DNA from: LZORAL124-50-18 sp051208045
Lineage (GTDB): Bacteria > Pseudomonadota > Gammaproteobacteria > Pseudomonadales > Oleiphilaceae
Direction of reading: 5' to 3'
DNA: 64,000 nucleotides
Assembly (NCBI GenBank): GCA_051208045.1
Contig: JBPJFY010000004.1
Span: forward strand, 248,001 to 312,000
The notes under the pieces were generated by a model that saw nothing but the letters and a program-made list of their open reading frames with translations, made no database searches and was not told where the DNA came from. The position numbers and the translations under genes are program-made. Below, one piece after another: positions 1-9,455 of this stretch. Each line of letters starts with the position of its first letter. Within the stretch, counting starts at the first letter, position 1.

Positions 1-14
1 CATTGAGGTAATTA

Positions 15-1070
15 ATGGTGATTAAGAACGCATTACTGGTAGATGATTCTAAAGTGGCACGATTTGCCCTGAGTAAACTACTGGAAAAAATTAATCTGGA
101 AGTCAGCATGGCGGGCTCTGCGGAAGAGGCGCTTGATTACCTCAATACTCATGACCAACCGGACGTAATTTTTATGGATCACCTCATGCCAGGCATGAAC
201 GGTGTCGAGGCGACCAAAGCCATAAAAAGCAATCCTACCACGGCCAAAATTCCGATCATCATGTGCACCTCCAAGAAAACCGAAGAGTTTATTGAGGAAG
301 CCCGAGAATATGGCATCTATAGCATTTTGGCCAAGCCACCTCAGCCACAGGGATTGACGGATATTATTGAAACGCTGAACGAAGATGTTCAACACGGCAA
401 CCTGCCCGAGCCGCTGATTGATCTGTCGAACTATCAGCCGGATGCGGGCGAAATGTCCGGCCAGAGATTGACCGCTGATGGTGAGAATGCCATTCCGCTT
501 CCCAGCGAGATTATCGAACAAGTCGCACATTCTTCCGTCAAAACGCACATCAACACACGCTTGCATGAATTGCTGAGTAACCTGTTTGACGAGCAGTATG
601 ACCACTTGAGCCGATTGATCGACGAGTCTAAGAGCGATCAACACAATCAGCTTCAGGACACCATTGACGAGTTTCGCGCTGAATTGAAACAGAATACTTC
701 ACAGCTGAAAGACGAAATTGCTGCGGAAGTCAGCCTGTTTATGAGCAATCAGCTGGTAGAATTCCGCAAAGAACTTGAAACAGGCTCGCGTGGCGGTGGT
801 ATTTCCATGGAGCAAATGGATGAACTGAAGGATCATATGACGTCCGTACAGTCCATTGATACCGACTTCTGGCAGACACTACAGACAGAGGCCATTCAGC
901 AGGCGCATGATATTTCCCGGGAAACGGCTGAAGATATTGCGCAACGAACGATCGAATTGTTTGTACAGCAGCAGAAAGGTGCATCCAACAAGGCGTACCT
1001 CATTGCGCTCGCCACCAGCATCGGCGTATTTACTGCCGGCATTGCGTTCCTCTCAGGGATGTTTGGTTAA
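15..1070 (+). CDS. Response regulator with C-terminal membrane anchor
   Basis: A 351-residue protein starting with a CheY-type receiver domain (about 1-125). The acidic pair D10/D11, phosphoacceptor D55 (in FMDHLMPG), T85 and K107 are all visible, so phosphorylation is likely. A linker follows, then a long charged, Gln/Glu-rich and probably coiled-coil region (about 170-315). The last 25 residues are a single hydrophobic segment, so it should be a tail-anchored inner-membrane protein with the receiver in the cytoplasm. No DNA-binding or enzymatic output domain is recognisable. The start is the ATG with GAGGTAAT just upstream, at the window edge, so any upstream operon partner is unseen. Output and cognate kinase are unknown. 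Confidence 0.85.
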   Translation: MVIKNALLVDDSKVARFALSKLLEKINLEVSMAGSAEEALDYLNTHDQPDVIFMDHLMPGMNGVEATKAIKSNPTTAKIPIIMCTSKKTEEFIEEAREYGIYSILAKPPQPQGLTDIIETLNEDVQHGNLPEPLIDLSNYQPDAGEMSGQRLTADGENAIPLPSEIIEQVAHSSVKTHINTRLHELLSNLFDEQYDHLSRLIDESKSDQHNQLQDTIDEFRAELKQNTSQLKDEIAAEVSLFMSNQLVEFRKELETGSRGGGISMEQMDELKDHMTSVQSIDTDFWQTLQTEAIQQAHDISRETAEDIAQRTIELFVQQQKGASNKAYLIALATSIGVFTAGIAFLSGMFG

Positions 1071-1100
1071 GGCCACCCTGGATACCGGTGAGTAACAAGA

Positions 1101-1655
1101 TTGTATAGTCTTCTGAATGCTTTTTTCAGGCATGCTCACCTTTTGCGACCTGTTTCAGTAAACTGTTCTGTCGCCGTCATTCTCACTCGGGAAACAGAAC
1201 CACGTCTGCTTTTGATAGAGCGAGCCAGACGTGTCGGAGACCCCTGGTCAGGTGACCTGGCATTTCCCGGAGGTAGGCAATCTCAGGCCGATCCCTCACT
1301 GCTTTCTACGGCGATCAGGGAAACCCATGAAGAAACCGGCATTACACTCCCCCTACCAAATAGCGCACTTCGGCTCAAAGATCGCCTGACCAAATCTCAC
1401 AACACACCACAGCCGATGACGATCACCCCGTTTGTTTTCGAACTGGACTCCCCAGTTCCCACGCAACTGAATTACGAGGTTGCTTCCGTCATGTGGGTAA
1501 GCATTCATCAACTTCGCAACACAGTGCGACGTAAAATGCGCTGGAAGATCGGCAAACTGTCCGTGCCGGTGACATATATTCCCCTGGGAGAGAAGCGTTT
1601 ATGGGGGTTAACGTTGTCAATGGTTGACGAGTTGCTTTTGCGTTTCGAGCAATAA
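1101..1655 (+). CDS. NUDIX hydrolase, CoA pyrophosphatase-like
   Basis: A 184-residue NUDIX protein. The motif preceding the Nudix box (RARRVGDPWSGDLAFPGGR) resembles that of CoA/acyl-CoA diphosphatases of the NudL/YeaB type, and the box itself ends in RETHEETGI with the metal-binding glutamates. Likely reaction: cleavage of a nucleoside-diphosphate-linked substrate such as CoA; the substrate is inferred only from the motif. It starts at a TTG about 30 bases after the response-regulator stop, so the two could be cotranscribed. Its last 39 bases overlap, tail to tail, the 3' end of the GGDEF/EAL gene on the other strand. Confidence 0.8.
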   Translation: MYSLLNAFFRHAHLLRPVSVNCSVAVILTRETEPRLLLIERARRVGDPWSGDLAFPGGRQSQADPSLLSTAIRETHEETGITLPLPNSALRLKDRLTKSHNTPQPMTITPFVFELDSPVPTQLNYEVASVMWVSIHQLRNTVRRKMRWKIGKLSVPVTYIPLGEKRLWGLTLSMVDELLLRFEQ

Positions 1656-4487
1656 TTTGCGCAGATCAGGGAGAGGCAGGGGCTTGGCAAAATAAAACCC
1701 CTGATAGCTGTCGCACTTCCATTGGCGCAACTTTTCCAGTTGCACTTTGGTTTCTATTCCTTCGGCCAACACGCGCTTATTCAACTGATGACCCAACGCA
1801 ATGATGGTCGTGATGATTACCCCATTTTCATCGTTGGTTTCCAGGTCCTGCACAAAAGAACGGTCTATTTTCAGCGTGTCCACCGGCAGTCGGGAAAGAT
1901 AGCTCAATGACGAGTATCCCGTACCGAAATCATCAATGGCCAGCTGAACACCGACAGATCGCAACTCAGCCAAGGTTGCAGTCGCTTCAGTGATGCTGTC
2001 AATCAGCATACTTTCGGTAATCTCTATTTCCAACAATGAAGCAGACAAGGATGATAACTTCAACGCGTTTGTTACCTGTTCCACCAGGCAATCCGACTCC
2101 TTGAATTGAGAGGCAGACAGGTTTACAGCAACTTTGATGGCCAAACCCAACTCGCCATTTAATGCCCTGATATCCTGACAGGCCTTGGATAGCACCCACT
2201 CACCCAGCTGCGGCATAAATCCGATTTCTTCTGCGACGGGTATGAACTCACCGGGAGACACCATGCCGGCAGGCGTCGGCCAGCGCAAGAGCGCTTCAAC
2301 CCCTTCAAGTTCACCAGTAGACAAGTCAATTTGTGGTTGATAATACACCTCAAACTGCTCTTCGTTCACAGCAGCCCGCAGACGCCGTTCGAGATCCATT
2401 TGCCCCACCGCTTTTGCGTTCATTTCATCCATATAGAACTGAAACTGATTGCGGCCGGTGGATTTTGCGTGATACATCGCCAGATCGGCTTTGCGTAGCA
2501 AGTCGTCTGCATCCGTGCCATCGCTCGGCGCAATGGTCACACCCGCACTTGCCGTCAATGAAACATTAGTGTTGCCTATGGCAATCGGCGCGGCCAGCAC
2601 CTCCATCAACAACTCGCCCAACTGAACAATCTCCCGCACATGGGTAACCTTACTCATCACGACAACAAATTCATCCGCCCCCAGACGGGCCACGGTATCA
2701 TCTCCACCGACCACACTCTGGAACCGGCCGGCAATTTGCTTCAATACCGTATCCCCTGCCTGATGCCCCATTGAATCGTTGATTACCTTGAACCGATCCA
2801 AGTCCACGAAAAACACAGCAACGTTCCAAATTTCCCCGAAAGAAGCCTTGATGTACTGACGAACACGATCCAGCACCAGACGCTTGTTCGGCAACCCCGT
2901 CACGGGGTCATAAAATGCCAGCTCCGAAATCCTGCGCTGCGCTTCCCGCAAGGCGGTCCAATCTTCGCTGGTCGATACAAAATTAATGATTACGCCCTCA
3001 TTGCTGCGAATCGGCGACACCACATCTTTCGACCAATAGTCTGAGCCATCCTTGCGCCGGTAGTGCACTTCCCCTTTCCATTGCCGGCCATTTTTCAAGT
3101 CGGTCAGTACCTGCTCATAACGATGCGCTTCTGCGTCATCAAAACAAAGCAAAGTTGGACGCCTGCCGAGCACCTCGCTGGATAGATACCCGGTCAGCCG
3201 CTCAAACTTCGGATTGATGTATTCAATGTCGCCATCCGCGGAGAGAATCATGATTGCGTCAGCACTTTGATCAACGGCACTGGACAGTTTTCTCAGCTGA
3301 TTGGCGTTCTGTGCCCTTTGTTGCTCAATAACAATATTCACCAGAGCACGACTCAAATCTTCCGCTAAATTCGTCAGCAGGTCTCTGGTTTTATCGTCAA
3401 ATGCAAACTCCTTTTCCGAGTAGATCGCCAACACTCGCTCTACCTTACCAGCAACGATAACAGGCAGGGCGGCAATCGAGTTAACACCGATGTGGGCCGC
3501 ACGCTCAGCATAGTGCTTGAAATGCACGTTGGACTGGATCGAATTGATGCACACGATATGCTTTTCTTTGAACGCACGTACAACAGGGGATTGTGCCATG
3601 TCGGGGTTGTCGAGACTCAAATCCAGACCCTCAACATACCGACGGGCTGCGCCTGCGATAAATTCCGGGTGGATGCGCGCACCCTCGAGGCACGCGACCC
3701 ATGCCAGCTTATATCCACCCTCCTCTGTGATGAGTTGTGCAATTCGCTCGACCAGCTCATCACGGTGCTTCATTTGGGCAATCGCGCGATTACTCAGAGT
3801 TAAAATCTCATAAAGCCGATTCAAGTGGGAGATCTGCTCGTTTTTTAAGATCCAACGGGTCAAATCTCGTCCAGTCGCCAAAATGACTTTTTGCCCGTCC
3901 CGCGTGAACGTTGAGAGCGTGAGGTCAACATAGATTCGTTTGCCACCTTTTTGGCTTGCCCACACCTGGAATTGTTTTGGTTTTCCGGTGGACGCCACCT
4001 CACCTATCTGCCGTTTGACCAACGGATGGCTGTCCGGATGAATCTGCTCGACGGTGAGTGCCTTCAATTCATCCAAGGTATAGCCAAGCCCGGCGCAACC
4101 ACTGGGATTGACGTCCAGATACTGAAACGTCTCAGGATGAACAAGGTAAATGCCTTCAAACGCCTGAGAGGACATGGATTCCCATCGACTGTCTTTCTCT
4201 TTTGAGGACTTATAGACACGTAACAAGGCGGTAAAATTTCGAATGGTCGACGGCAAGACGAGAAAAGTGAAAATCAATGCACCCAGAATGAGTGAAGCCC
4301 AGTCACCCAACGTCGCAAAATAAAAGTAACTTGCAATGGCCACCAGAATCGACGAAAAGCACAGGGGCAAGATGTAAATGACAGCGGAACGGTTGTACTG
4401 CCAGGCACGCGCAGCATACACCGCCGCACTGAAAGCGATCAACAACCAGAGAAAGCTGGCGATGTAGCCTGGCAACCCAATTACCAC
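1617..4487 (-). CDS. PAS-GAF-PAS-GGDEF-EAL signalling protein
   Basis: A 956-residue c-di-GMP protein. About 90 N-terminal residues contain two to three hydrophobic membrane segments. A PAS domain (about 105-215), a GAF domain (about 225-395) and a second PAS domain (about 405-525) follow, then GGDEF (about 530-690) and EAL (about 705-950). The GGDEF signature reads GADEF (in ARLGADEF), a departure from GGDEF/GEDEF that may weaken or abolish cyclase activity. The EAL domain has EALLRW and the downstream IDDFGTGYSSL motif, so phosphodiesterase activity is plausible. It is monocistronic, with a GTG start preceded by GAGGGGA. Net activity (cyclase, phosphodiesterase or sensor) cannot be told from sequence. 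Confidence 0.9.
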   Translation of the reverse strand: MVIGLPGYIASFLWLLIAFSAAVYAARAWQYNRSAVIYILPLCFSSILVAIASYFYFATLGDWASLILGALIFTFLVLPSTIRNFTALLRVYKSSKEKDSRWESMSSQAFEGIYLVHPETFQYLDVNPSGCAGLGYTLDELKALTVEQIHPDSHPLVKRQIGEVASTGKPKQFQVWASQKGGKRIYVDLTLSTFTRDGQKVILATGRDLTRWILKNEQISHLNRLYEILTLSNRAIAQMKHRDELVERIAQLITEEGGYKLAWVACLEGARIHPEFIAGAARRYVEGLDLSLDNPDMAQSPVVRAFKEKHIVCINSIQSNVHFKHYAERAAHIGVNSIAALPVIVAGKVERVLAIYSEKEFAFDDKTRDLLTNLAEDLSRALVNIVIEQQRAQNANQLRKLSSAVDQSADAIMILSADGDIEYINPKFERLTGYLSSEVLGRRPTLLCFDDAEAHRYEQVLTDLKNGRQWKGEVHYRRKDGSDYWSKDVVSPIRSNEGVIINFVSTSEDWTALREAQRRISELAFYDPVTGLPNKRLVLDRVRQYIKASFGEIWNVAVFFVDLDRFKVINDSMGHQAGDTVLKQIAGRFQSVVGGDDTVARLGADEFVVVMSKVTHVREIVQLGELLMEVLAAPIAIGNTNVSLTASAGVTIAPSDGTDADDLLRKADLAMYHAKSTGRNQFQFYMDEMNAKAVGQMDLERRLRAAVNEEQFEVYYQPQIDLSTGELEGVEALLRWPTPAGMVSPGEFIPVAEEIGFMPQLGEWVLSKACQDIRALNGELGLAIKVAVNLSASQFKESDCLVEQVTNALKLSSLSASLLEIEITESMLIDSITEATATLAELRSVGVQLAIDDFGTGYSSLSYLSRLPVDTLKIDRSFVQDLETNDENGVIITTIIALGHQLNKRVLAEGIETKVQLEKLRQWKCDSYQGFYFAKPLPLPDLRKLLLETQKQLVNH

Positions 4488-4774
4488 GACAATCCCCTCG
4501 GAGCTAACGCGCTAGACAGCGGACAGATGAAGTACACACCCTGTTATTTTTATCCCGTTACGAAATCGTCGACACGGACTTCTTTTCAGTATAGTTGAAA
4601 TACCACACAACGAAGCTTTTTGAATTTTTTATTACACCACAACATGTTATCCACAAATATATTTCACTTGCACTACACTAATGTTGCATTACCAGTTGAC
4701 GTTATCTTAACCACCAACGCATCTCAACGGGTGAAGAGTAACAATGCGTAAGTTTTTACAGGATAAATCGCACC

Positions 4775-5694
4775 ATGCCAGCAGTTTTGACAGAGAACGT
4801 CAAATTGGAATACCGAACCTTTGGCAACCCGGATCACCCAACCGTGTTATTCATTGCTGGGTTAGGCGCACAGATGACCGTTTGGCCACGACAGACTTAT
4901 GAACCCTTAGTGTCTGCAGGGTCCCACGTAGTTCTTTTTGACAATCGCGATTGCGGGCTGTCCGGCAAGCTTTCCCGCTTGGGCAAACCAAACTTGCTGA
5001 AAACAAGATTGAGGCAACAAGGTGCTCTCACCTTTCAGCATTACAACCTGAACAATCTAGTGGAGGATGCTTTTGGTCTCATGGACAAACTCAAGCTGTT
5101 CCGGGCCCATGTCGTCGGCAGCTCCATGGGAGGAATGATTGCTCAAAGAATGGCTCTGCAATTGCCACGCCGAGTTATAACACTCGCCACGATTATGTCG
5201 GCTGCAGGTGGGCAGAACCTGCCTGCGCCACCATTCCGCTTCTTTTGGCAGGGGATTCGAGCAGCGTTTGATCGATGCGAAGCCTCTCGAGTGCAAAGCC
5301 AATATCGATTGTTGCAGCTCCTAGGCAGCACGACTCACCCCGAAGCCAAGGACATTCTGATGCGACGAGCCATAACAACGTAATGCGCTGTTATTACCCC
5401 GAAGGCGTACGCAGGCAACTCTATGCCCTGCTGAGCACGACGGATCTTACACAGAAAGAACTTTCAAAGATCCAGTGTCCCACACTAATAATGCATGGCG
5501 ATGAAGACCCCCTGATACCGATTCGCGCCGGCTTGCATCTCGCCACATGTATCAGCGGTGCTCGCTGGAAGCTGTTACCCGGGATGGGGCACGATATCAA
5601 CTCACATAACGACACGCGCATTGGCGATCTCATCTTGGACCATCTGGATCGTACTCCATCGAACCGATGCGCAGAAGGTCAGTCGGCGGCATAG
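4775..5694 (+). pseudogene. Alpha/beta hydrolase interrupted by a frameshift
   Basis: Two overlapping frames together make one alpha/beta-hydrolase of about 305 residues. The first frame (4775-5383) carries the N-terminal strand, the NRDCG segment and the nucleophile elbow GSSMGG. The second frame continues in register from about 5378 and carries YYPEGVRRQ, HGDEDPLIP (acid) and GMGHD (catalytic histidine). Adding one base near 5378-5380 restores a continuous reading, so this is a one-base deletion relative to an intact gene: a genuine lesion or a sequence error. No slippery heptamer suggests programmed frameshifting. The family includes esterases and haloperoxidase-like hydrolases; the substrate is unknown. 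Confidence 0.75.
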
Positions 5695-5781
5695 CCCGTA
5701 GTCCATATTGTTCCCTGCTTACTTATACCTCACCAACGAATTTGGTATCATAGCGCCGTTTGAGTCAGGGGTGCTTTCGGA

Positions 5782-6630
5782 ATGAACCGTCTTTTTGTTG
5801 ATAATCTCACCGTCATTGATTTTTCTTATCTCGACGCCAAGCGCGGCATCGTCGGAGAAAGCTGGATCGTCGATATTGAGCTGGAAGGAAATCTTGACGA
5901 TAAAGGCATGGTTTTCGATTTCGGGCATGTGAAAAAAACCCTTAAGAACCGGATTGATCAAACGGCAGATCACAAGCTCATCATTCCGAGCCAGATGCCC
6001 GGCGTCATCCTGAAGCAGAAAGATGGCAGAATCGATCTGGGTTTTCACAATGCTGACAACGAAAAATGGATTCATCGCTCGCCCGCCTCTGCAATCCTCC
6101 TGCTTGAAGCCGAAGAAGTCTCCGCAGAATCGCTCTCAGGCTTTCTGATAGAGGCATTCGAACAGGATCTTCCGGACAACGTTGACGGCATCAGTGTGGC
6201 CCTGAGGAACGAAATTATCCCCGGCCCCTACTACCACTACAGCCATGGCCTGAAAAAGCACGACGGCAATTGTCAGCGCATCGCTCACGGCCACCGCTCA
6301 AAGATTGAAATCTACGTCAACCAGACGCGTGATCATCAGCTGGAAGAAGAGTGGGCCAACACCTTTCAGGATATTTATCTCGGCACTCAGGAAGATGTTA
6401 ACGCGGGAGAAGCTTCCGACGAAAACAATGTCTGCTTTTCCTATGATGCGCCACAGGGGTATTTTGAACTCTGTTTACCGGATCGTCAGGTGTACTTGAT
6501 GGAAACCGACACGACGGTTGAGTGGATAGCCACGCACATCGCGGAAGAAGTAAAACGCCAGTTACCGGAGTGCGATATTTTGGTTAAAGCCTTTGAAGGT
6601 GTGGGCAAGGGAGCGATCGCAGAAAGATAA
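5782..6630 (+). CDS. Two-domain 6-carboxytetrahydropterin synthase-like (QueD/PTPS) protein
   Basis: At 282 residues this is about twice the usual QueD length and looks like two T-fold units. The C-terminal half has the classic metal and cysteine motif: H155, C164 (HDGNC), H169 and H171 (AHGH), and near its end a Glu in AFEGVGKGA. It lacks the mid-domain Asp-His motif. The N-terminal half has that motif (DFGHVKKTL then DHKLI, about residues 46-67) but no zinc histidines. The halves therefore look complementary. Family reaction: 7,8-dihydroneopterin triphosphate to 6-carboxytetrahydropterin in queuosine synthesis, or a related pterin reaction. No other queuosine gene is nearby. Function in this fused form is inferred. 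Confidence 0.75.
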   Translation: MNRLFVDNLTVIDFSYLDAKRGIVGESWIVDIELEGNLDDKGMVFDFGHVKKTLKNRIDQTADHKLIIPSQMPGVILKQKDGRIDLGFHNADNEKWIHRSPASAILLLEAEEVSAESLSGFLIEAFEQDLPDNVDGISVALRNEIIPGPYYHYSHGLKKHDGNCQRIAHGHRSKIEIYVNQTRDHQLEEEWANTFQDIYLGTQEDVNAGEASDENNVCFSYDAPQGYFELCLPDRQVYLMETDTTVEWIATHIAEEVKRQLPECDILVKAFEGVGKGAIAER

Positions 6631-6755
6631 CGCTTCACGTGCGGTTTGCCTGAAGGCAAACGACCTTTCTCTCGATTGAGACAGGATTCTAACGAGTGAG
6701 GCTCGATGCGAGGAAGCTCGCGCAATCCGAAGAAATACACAGGAAAAAGAAAAGA

Positions 6756-6831
6756 TGGCGTCCCATAGGGGAGTCGAACCCCTGTTACCGCCGTGAAAGG
6801 GCGGTGTCCTAGGCCTCTAGACGAATGGGAC
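6756..6831 (-). tRNA. tRNA-Glu (UUC)
   Basis: Read on the minus strand, a 76-nt cloverleaf with a 7-bp acceptor stem (GTCCCAT/ATGGGAC), anticodon loop CTTTCAC giving anticodon UUC, TTCGA in the T loop, and an encoded CCA end. It sits directly downstream of tRNA-Ala and close to gltX, whose product charges this tRNA. Confidence 0.97.
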
Positions 6832-6835
6832 GTCT

Positions 6836-6911
6836 TGGTGGAGCCAGACGGGATCGAACCGTCGACCTCAACGCTGCCAGCGTTGCGCTCTCCCAGCTGA
6901 GCTATGGCCCC
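6836..6911 (-). tRNA. tRNA-Ala (GGC)
   Basis: Minus-strand 76-nt cloverleaf. The acceptor stem GGGGCCA pairs with TGGCTCC (one G-U), the anticodon loop CTGGCAG gives anticodon GGC, the T loop has TTCGA, and CCA is encoded. Only four bases separate it from tRNA-Glu, so the two are almost certainly one transcript. Confidence 0.97.
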
Positions 6912-7008
6912 GAGCAACGGAGCCGTATGTTATTGATCTGGCAGTGCTTCGTCAAGCAATTTTTCAATTTAATTTAAAAAAGATCCGATCCCGCTTCCCA
7001 ACCCCTGT

Positions 7009-8490
7009 CTAGCCGGCAATATCTGCGTACTCTTTCTCAACACGTTTCGTTTCTTTCTTCGAGAAACCTCCCAACAAGTCCAACGCGAAGCGCAGTCTTG
7101 CGCGGGTAATGTCGGGCCCGAGCACAGCCATGGAATCCATGACAGACCAGGAATTGGGTGTTCCCGCAATCGCAACGAATATCGGCGCCATAAAATCACC
7201 CATTTTGAGCGACATTTTTTGACTGAGATATTTAATGTCCGCGAATATGTTGTCTTTCGTCCATTGCCTTTGAGCCTCCAAACGCCACAGAGTAAACTGA
7301 AGTACGCGTTTCACCTCCCCTTCTTCCAGTTTTTTATGGGCAAAATGGTCCGCAGTCAGCGGTAACATCCCAGACACCATAAAGCTGCTCATCGGCGCAA
7401 TGTCCGAAAAGGTTTCCACCCGGCTTTGAATATGCGGCACCAACTCTGACCACTGCGTGTTACTGAACAACCAGCCTTGAACACGAGCCACAAAGTCTTC
7501 CGCAGACAGGTTTTCCCTGATCCACAAGCCATTCAACCAACGAAGCTTTTCAATATCAAAAATGGGCCCACCCAGAGACACACGCTGGATGTCAAAGTTG
7601 CAGATCATTTGATCCAGCGAAAACTTTTCGCTTTCATCCGGCATGGACCATCCCATGCGCCCAAGAAAGTTCAGCACGGCCTCTGGCAAGAACCCCATCC
7701 GCTCATAGAAGGTAATGCTGGTTGGATTCTTGCGTTTACTCAATTTGCTCTTATCCGGGTTGCGCAACAGCGGCATATGACAAAGCATAGGCATTTCCCA
7801 GCCAAAATACTGATACAACAAGAAATGTTTTGGCGCGGAGCTGATCCACTCTTCCCCTCGAATGACATGAGTAATTTCCATCAGGTGATCGTCTACCACG
7901 TTCGCCAGGTGATAAGTGGGCATGCCATCCGACTTAAGCAAGATCTGGCAATCGACCTGAGACCAGTCAATTTCAATCGTGCCTCGCAACATATCCTGAA
8001 TCACACAGGTACCCTCATCAGGCACTTTCATGCGAATCACGTAAGGTTCACCGGCTGCCAGACGTTTTTCAACTTCAGCTTCCGGCAGTTCCAGGTTGCC
8101 CTTGATTCCGGGATTCAATCCCTCTGCCTTACGCGCTTCCCGAATGGCATCCAGCTCTTCAGGCGTACGAAAGCAGTAAAACGCATGGCCTTTTTCAACG
8201 AGTTGGTCTGCGTACTGACGATACCTGTCTTTGCGTTCACTCTGACGATAAGGCGCATGCGGCCCCCCGACATCCGGCCCTTCATCCCATTCTATACCCA
8301 ACCATTTCAGCGCATTCAGTATGTCCGATTCAGACTCACTGGTACTGCGCGTTTGGTCGGTATCTTCAATTCTGAGAATAAACTGCCCTTCGTGTTGGCG
8401 GGCAAAGCACAAATTGAACAGTGCGATGTAAGCGGTTCCAACGTGGGGGTCACCCGTGGGAGATGGAGCAATTCGTGTTCTCACAGTCAT
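7009..8490 (-). CDS. gltX: Glutamate--tRNA ligase
   Basis: A 493-residue class I glutamyl-tRNA synthetase of the usual gammaproteobacterial length. The N-terminus has the HIGH-type signature region (PSPTGDPHVGTAY) and RIEDTD. The KMSKS equivalent is KLSKRKNP near residue 250, followed by the all-helical anticodon-binding region. It charges tRNA-Glu with glutamate in the cytoplasm. It lies upstream of the tRNA-Ala/tRNA-Glu pair on the same strand, with about 100 bases between its stop and tRNA-Ala. No frame damage is seen. Confidence 0.98.
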   Translation of the reverse strand: MTVRTRIAPSPTGDPHVGTAYIALFNLCFARQHEGQFILRIEDTDQTRSTSESESDILNALKWLGIEWDEGPDVGGPHAPYRQSERKDRYRQYADQLVEKGHAFYCFRTPEELDAIREARKAEGLNPGIKGNLELPEAEVEKRLAAGEPYVIRMKVPDEGTCVIQDMLRGTIEIDWSQVDCQILLKSDGMPTYHLANVVDDHLMEITHVIRGEEWISSAPKHFLLYQYFGWEMPMLCHMPLLRNPDKSKLSKRKNPTSITFYERMGFLPEAVLNFLGRMGWSMPDESEKFSLDQMICNFDIQRVSLGGPIFDIEKLRWLNGLWIRENLSAEDFVARVQGWLFSNTQWSELVPHIQSRVETFSDIAPMSSFMVSGMLPLTADHFAHKKLEEGEVKRVLQFTLWRLEAQRQWTKDNIFADIKYLSQKMSLKMGDFMAPIFVAIAGTPNSWSVMDSMAVLGPDITRARLRFALDLLGGFSKKETKRVEKEYADIAG

Positions 8491-8610
8491 GAGTTATTTT
8501 TCCTGATAATGCCGTTGGCAAGTAGTAAATAGAGTAAACAGGGGTTGGACTGATTCGCAAAAAACTTAACTCGCAAACTCGATCCGCGACCTAATCAATT
8601 TTCGACGTAA

Positions 8611-9243
8611 TCAATCTGCTACAAAGGGATTGGTTTTTCGCTCCTGACCAAAGGTTGACATGGGGCCATGCCCAGGAACAAACGAAACCGCCTCTCCCAG
8701 TGGCCAAAGCTTTTCTTTGATTGAGCGTATCAGCGTATCATAATCGCCTTTGGGAAAGTCTGTACGCCCAATGGAGCCTTGAAAAAGCACGTCACCTACG
8801 ATGGCTAGTTTTTCCTTTTCACTGAAAAACACAACGTGCCCTGGTGTGTGGCCCGGACAATGCACTACTTGCAGCACTTCTTCACCCACCGAGACCGTAT
8901 CACCGTCTTTTAACCATTGGTCAGGTGTAAAAGTGCGTGCCAGAGGGAAACCAAACATCTGGCTTTGTTGAGGCAATCCTTCGATCCAGAATTCATCTTC
9001 CTCATGAGGACCGACGATAGGAACGTTAAACTGGTCAGCGAGATCTGCTGTACCACCTGCGTGATCAATGTGCGCATGCGTTAACAGGATTTTTTCCAGC
9101 GTAAGATCGTGCTTTTCAAGGCATGCCTGAATCTTGGGCAAGTCTCCCCCCGGATCGATAACGGCTGCTTTTTTTGTCGCTTCACACCAGACAACGGAGC
9201 TGTTTTGCATGAACGGGGTGACGGTTACAATTTCAAATTTCAT
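8611..9243 (-). CDS. Metallo-beta-lactamase-fold hydrolase, glyoxalase II-like (YcbL type)
   Basis: A 210-residue MBL-fold protein. The metal motif THAHIDHAGG (HxHxDH) is present, with the further ligands in HCPGHTPGH, GDVLF and VPGHGP. Length and the TGDPL-like block resemble YcbL/type II glyoxalases, which hydrolyse S-lactoylglutathione or similar thioesters with zinc or iron in the cytoplasm. It lacks the C-terminal domain of classical GloB. It is followed by gltX on the same strand after 120 bases and diverges from the ZnuA-like gene. The exact substrate is unproven. Confidence 0.88.
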   Translation of the reverse strand: MKFEIVTVTPFMQNSSVVWCEATKKAAVIDPGGDLPKIQACLEKHDLTLEKILLTHAHIDHAGGTADLADQFNVPIVGPHEEDEFWIEGLPQQSQMFGFPLARTFTPDQWLKDGDTVSVGEEVLQVVHCPGHTPGHVVFFSEKEKLAIVGDVLFQGSIGRTDFPKGDYDTLIRSIKEKLWPLGEAVSFVPGHGPMSTFGQERKTNPFVAD

Positions 9244-9455
9244 AAATTAACCAAACCGATAAATTACCAACAAGCCGGACACCAGCCTGTTTAACAAAAT
9301 TTGGGCGGGATTGTATCAGATTCGCGTTCTATGGCACAGCGAGACACCGTATCCGGTGGCATATAAATAGCGGTGCACTTGTTGTATACTTGGCCCCCGT
9401 AAAACCACCCTCCCCTGGCAGCGTCCCCATTACGAAACAGGTTCATGACGTAAAT

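Noticed and set aside
4775..5694. Programmed -1 frameshift in the hydrolase
   Set aside because: No X-XXY-YYZ slippery heptamer or downstream structure was found near 5378, so a deletion or sequence error is simpler.
6486..6917. 143-codon minus-strand frame over the tRNAs
   Set aside because: It runs through two tRNA genes, and the translated part is tRNA sequence.
7477..8532. Long plus-strand open frame (351 codons) opposite gltX
   Set aside because: It lies entirely antisense to a clear GltX and shows no domain or sensible composition.
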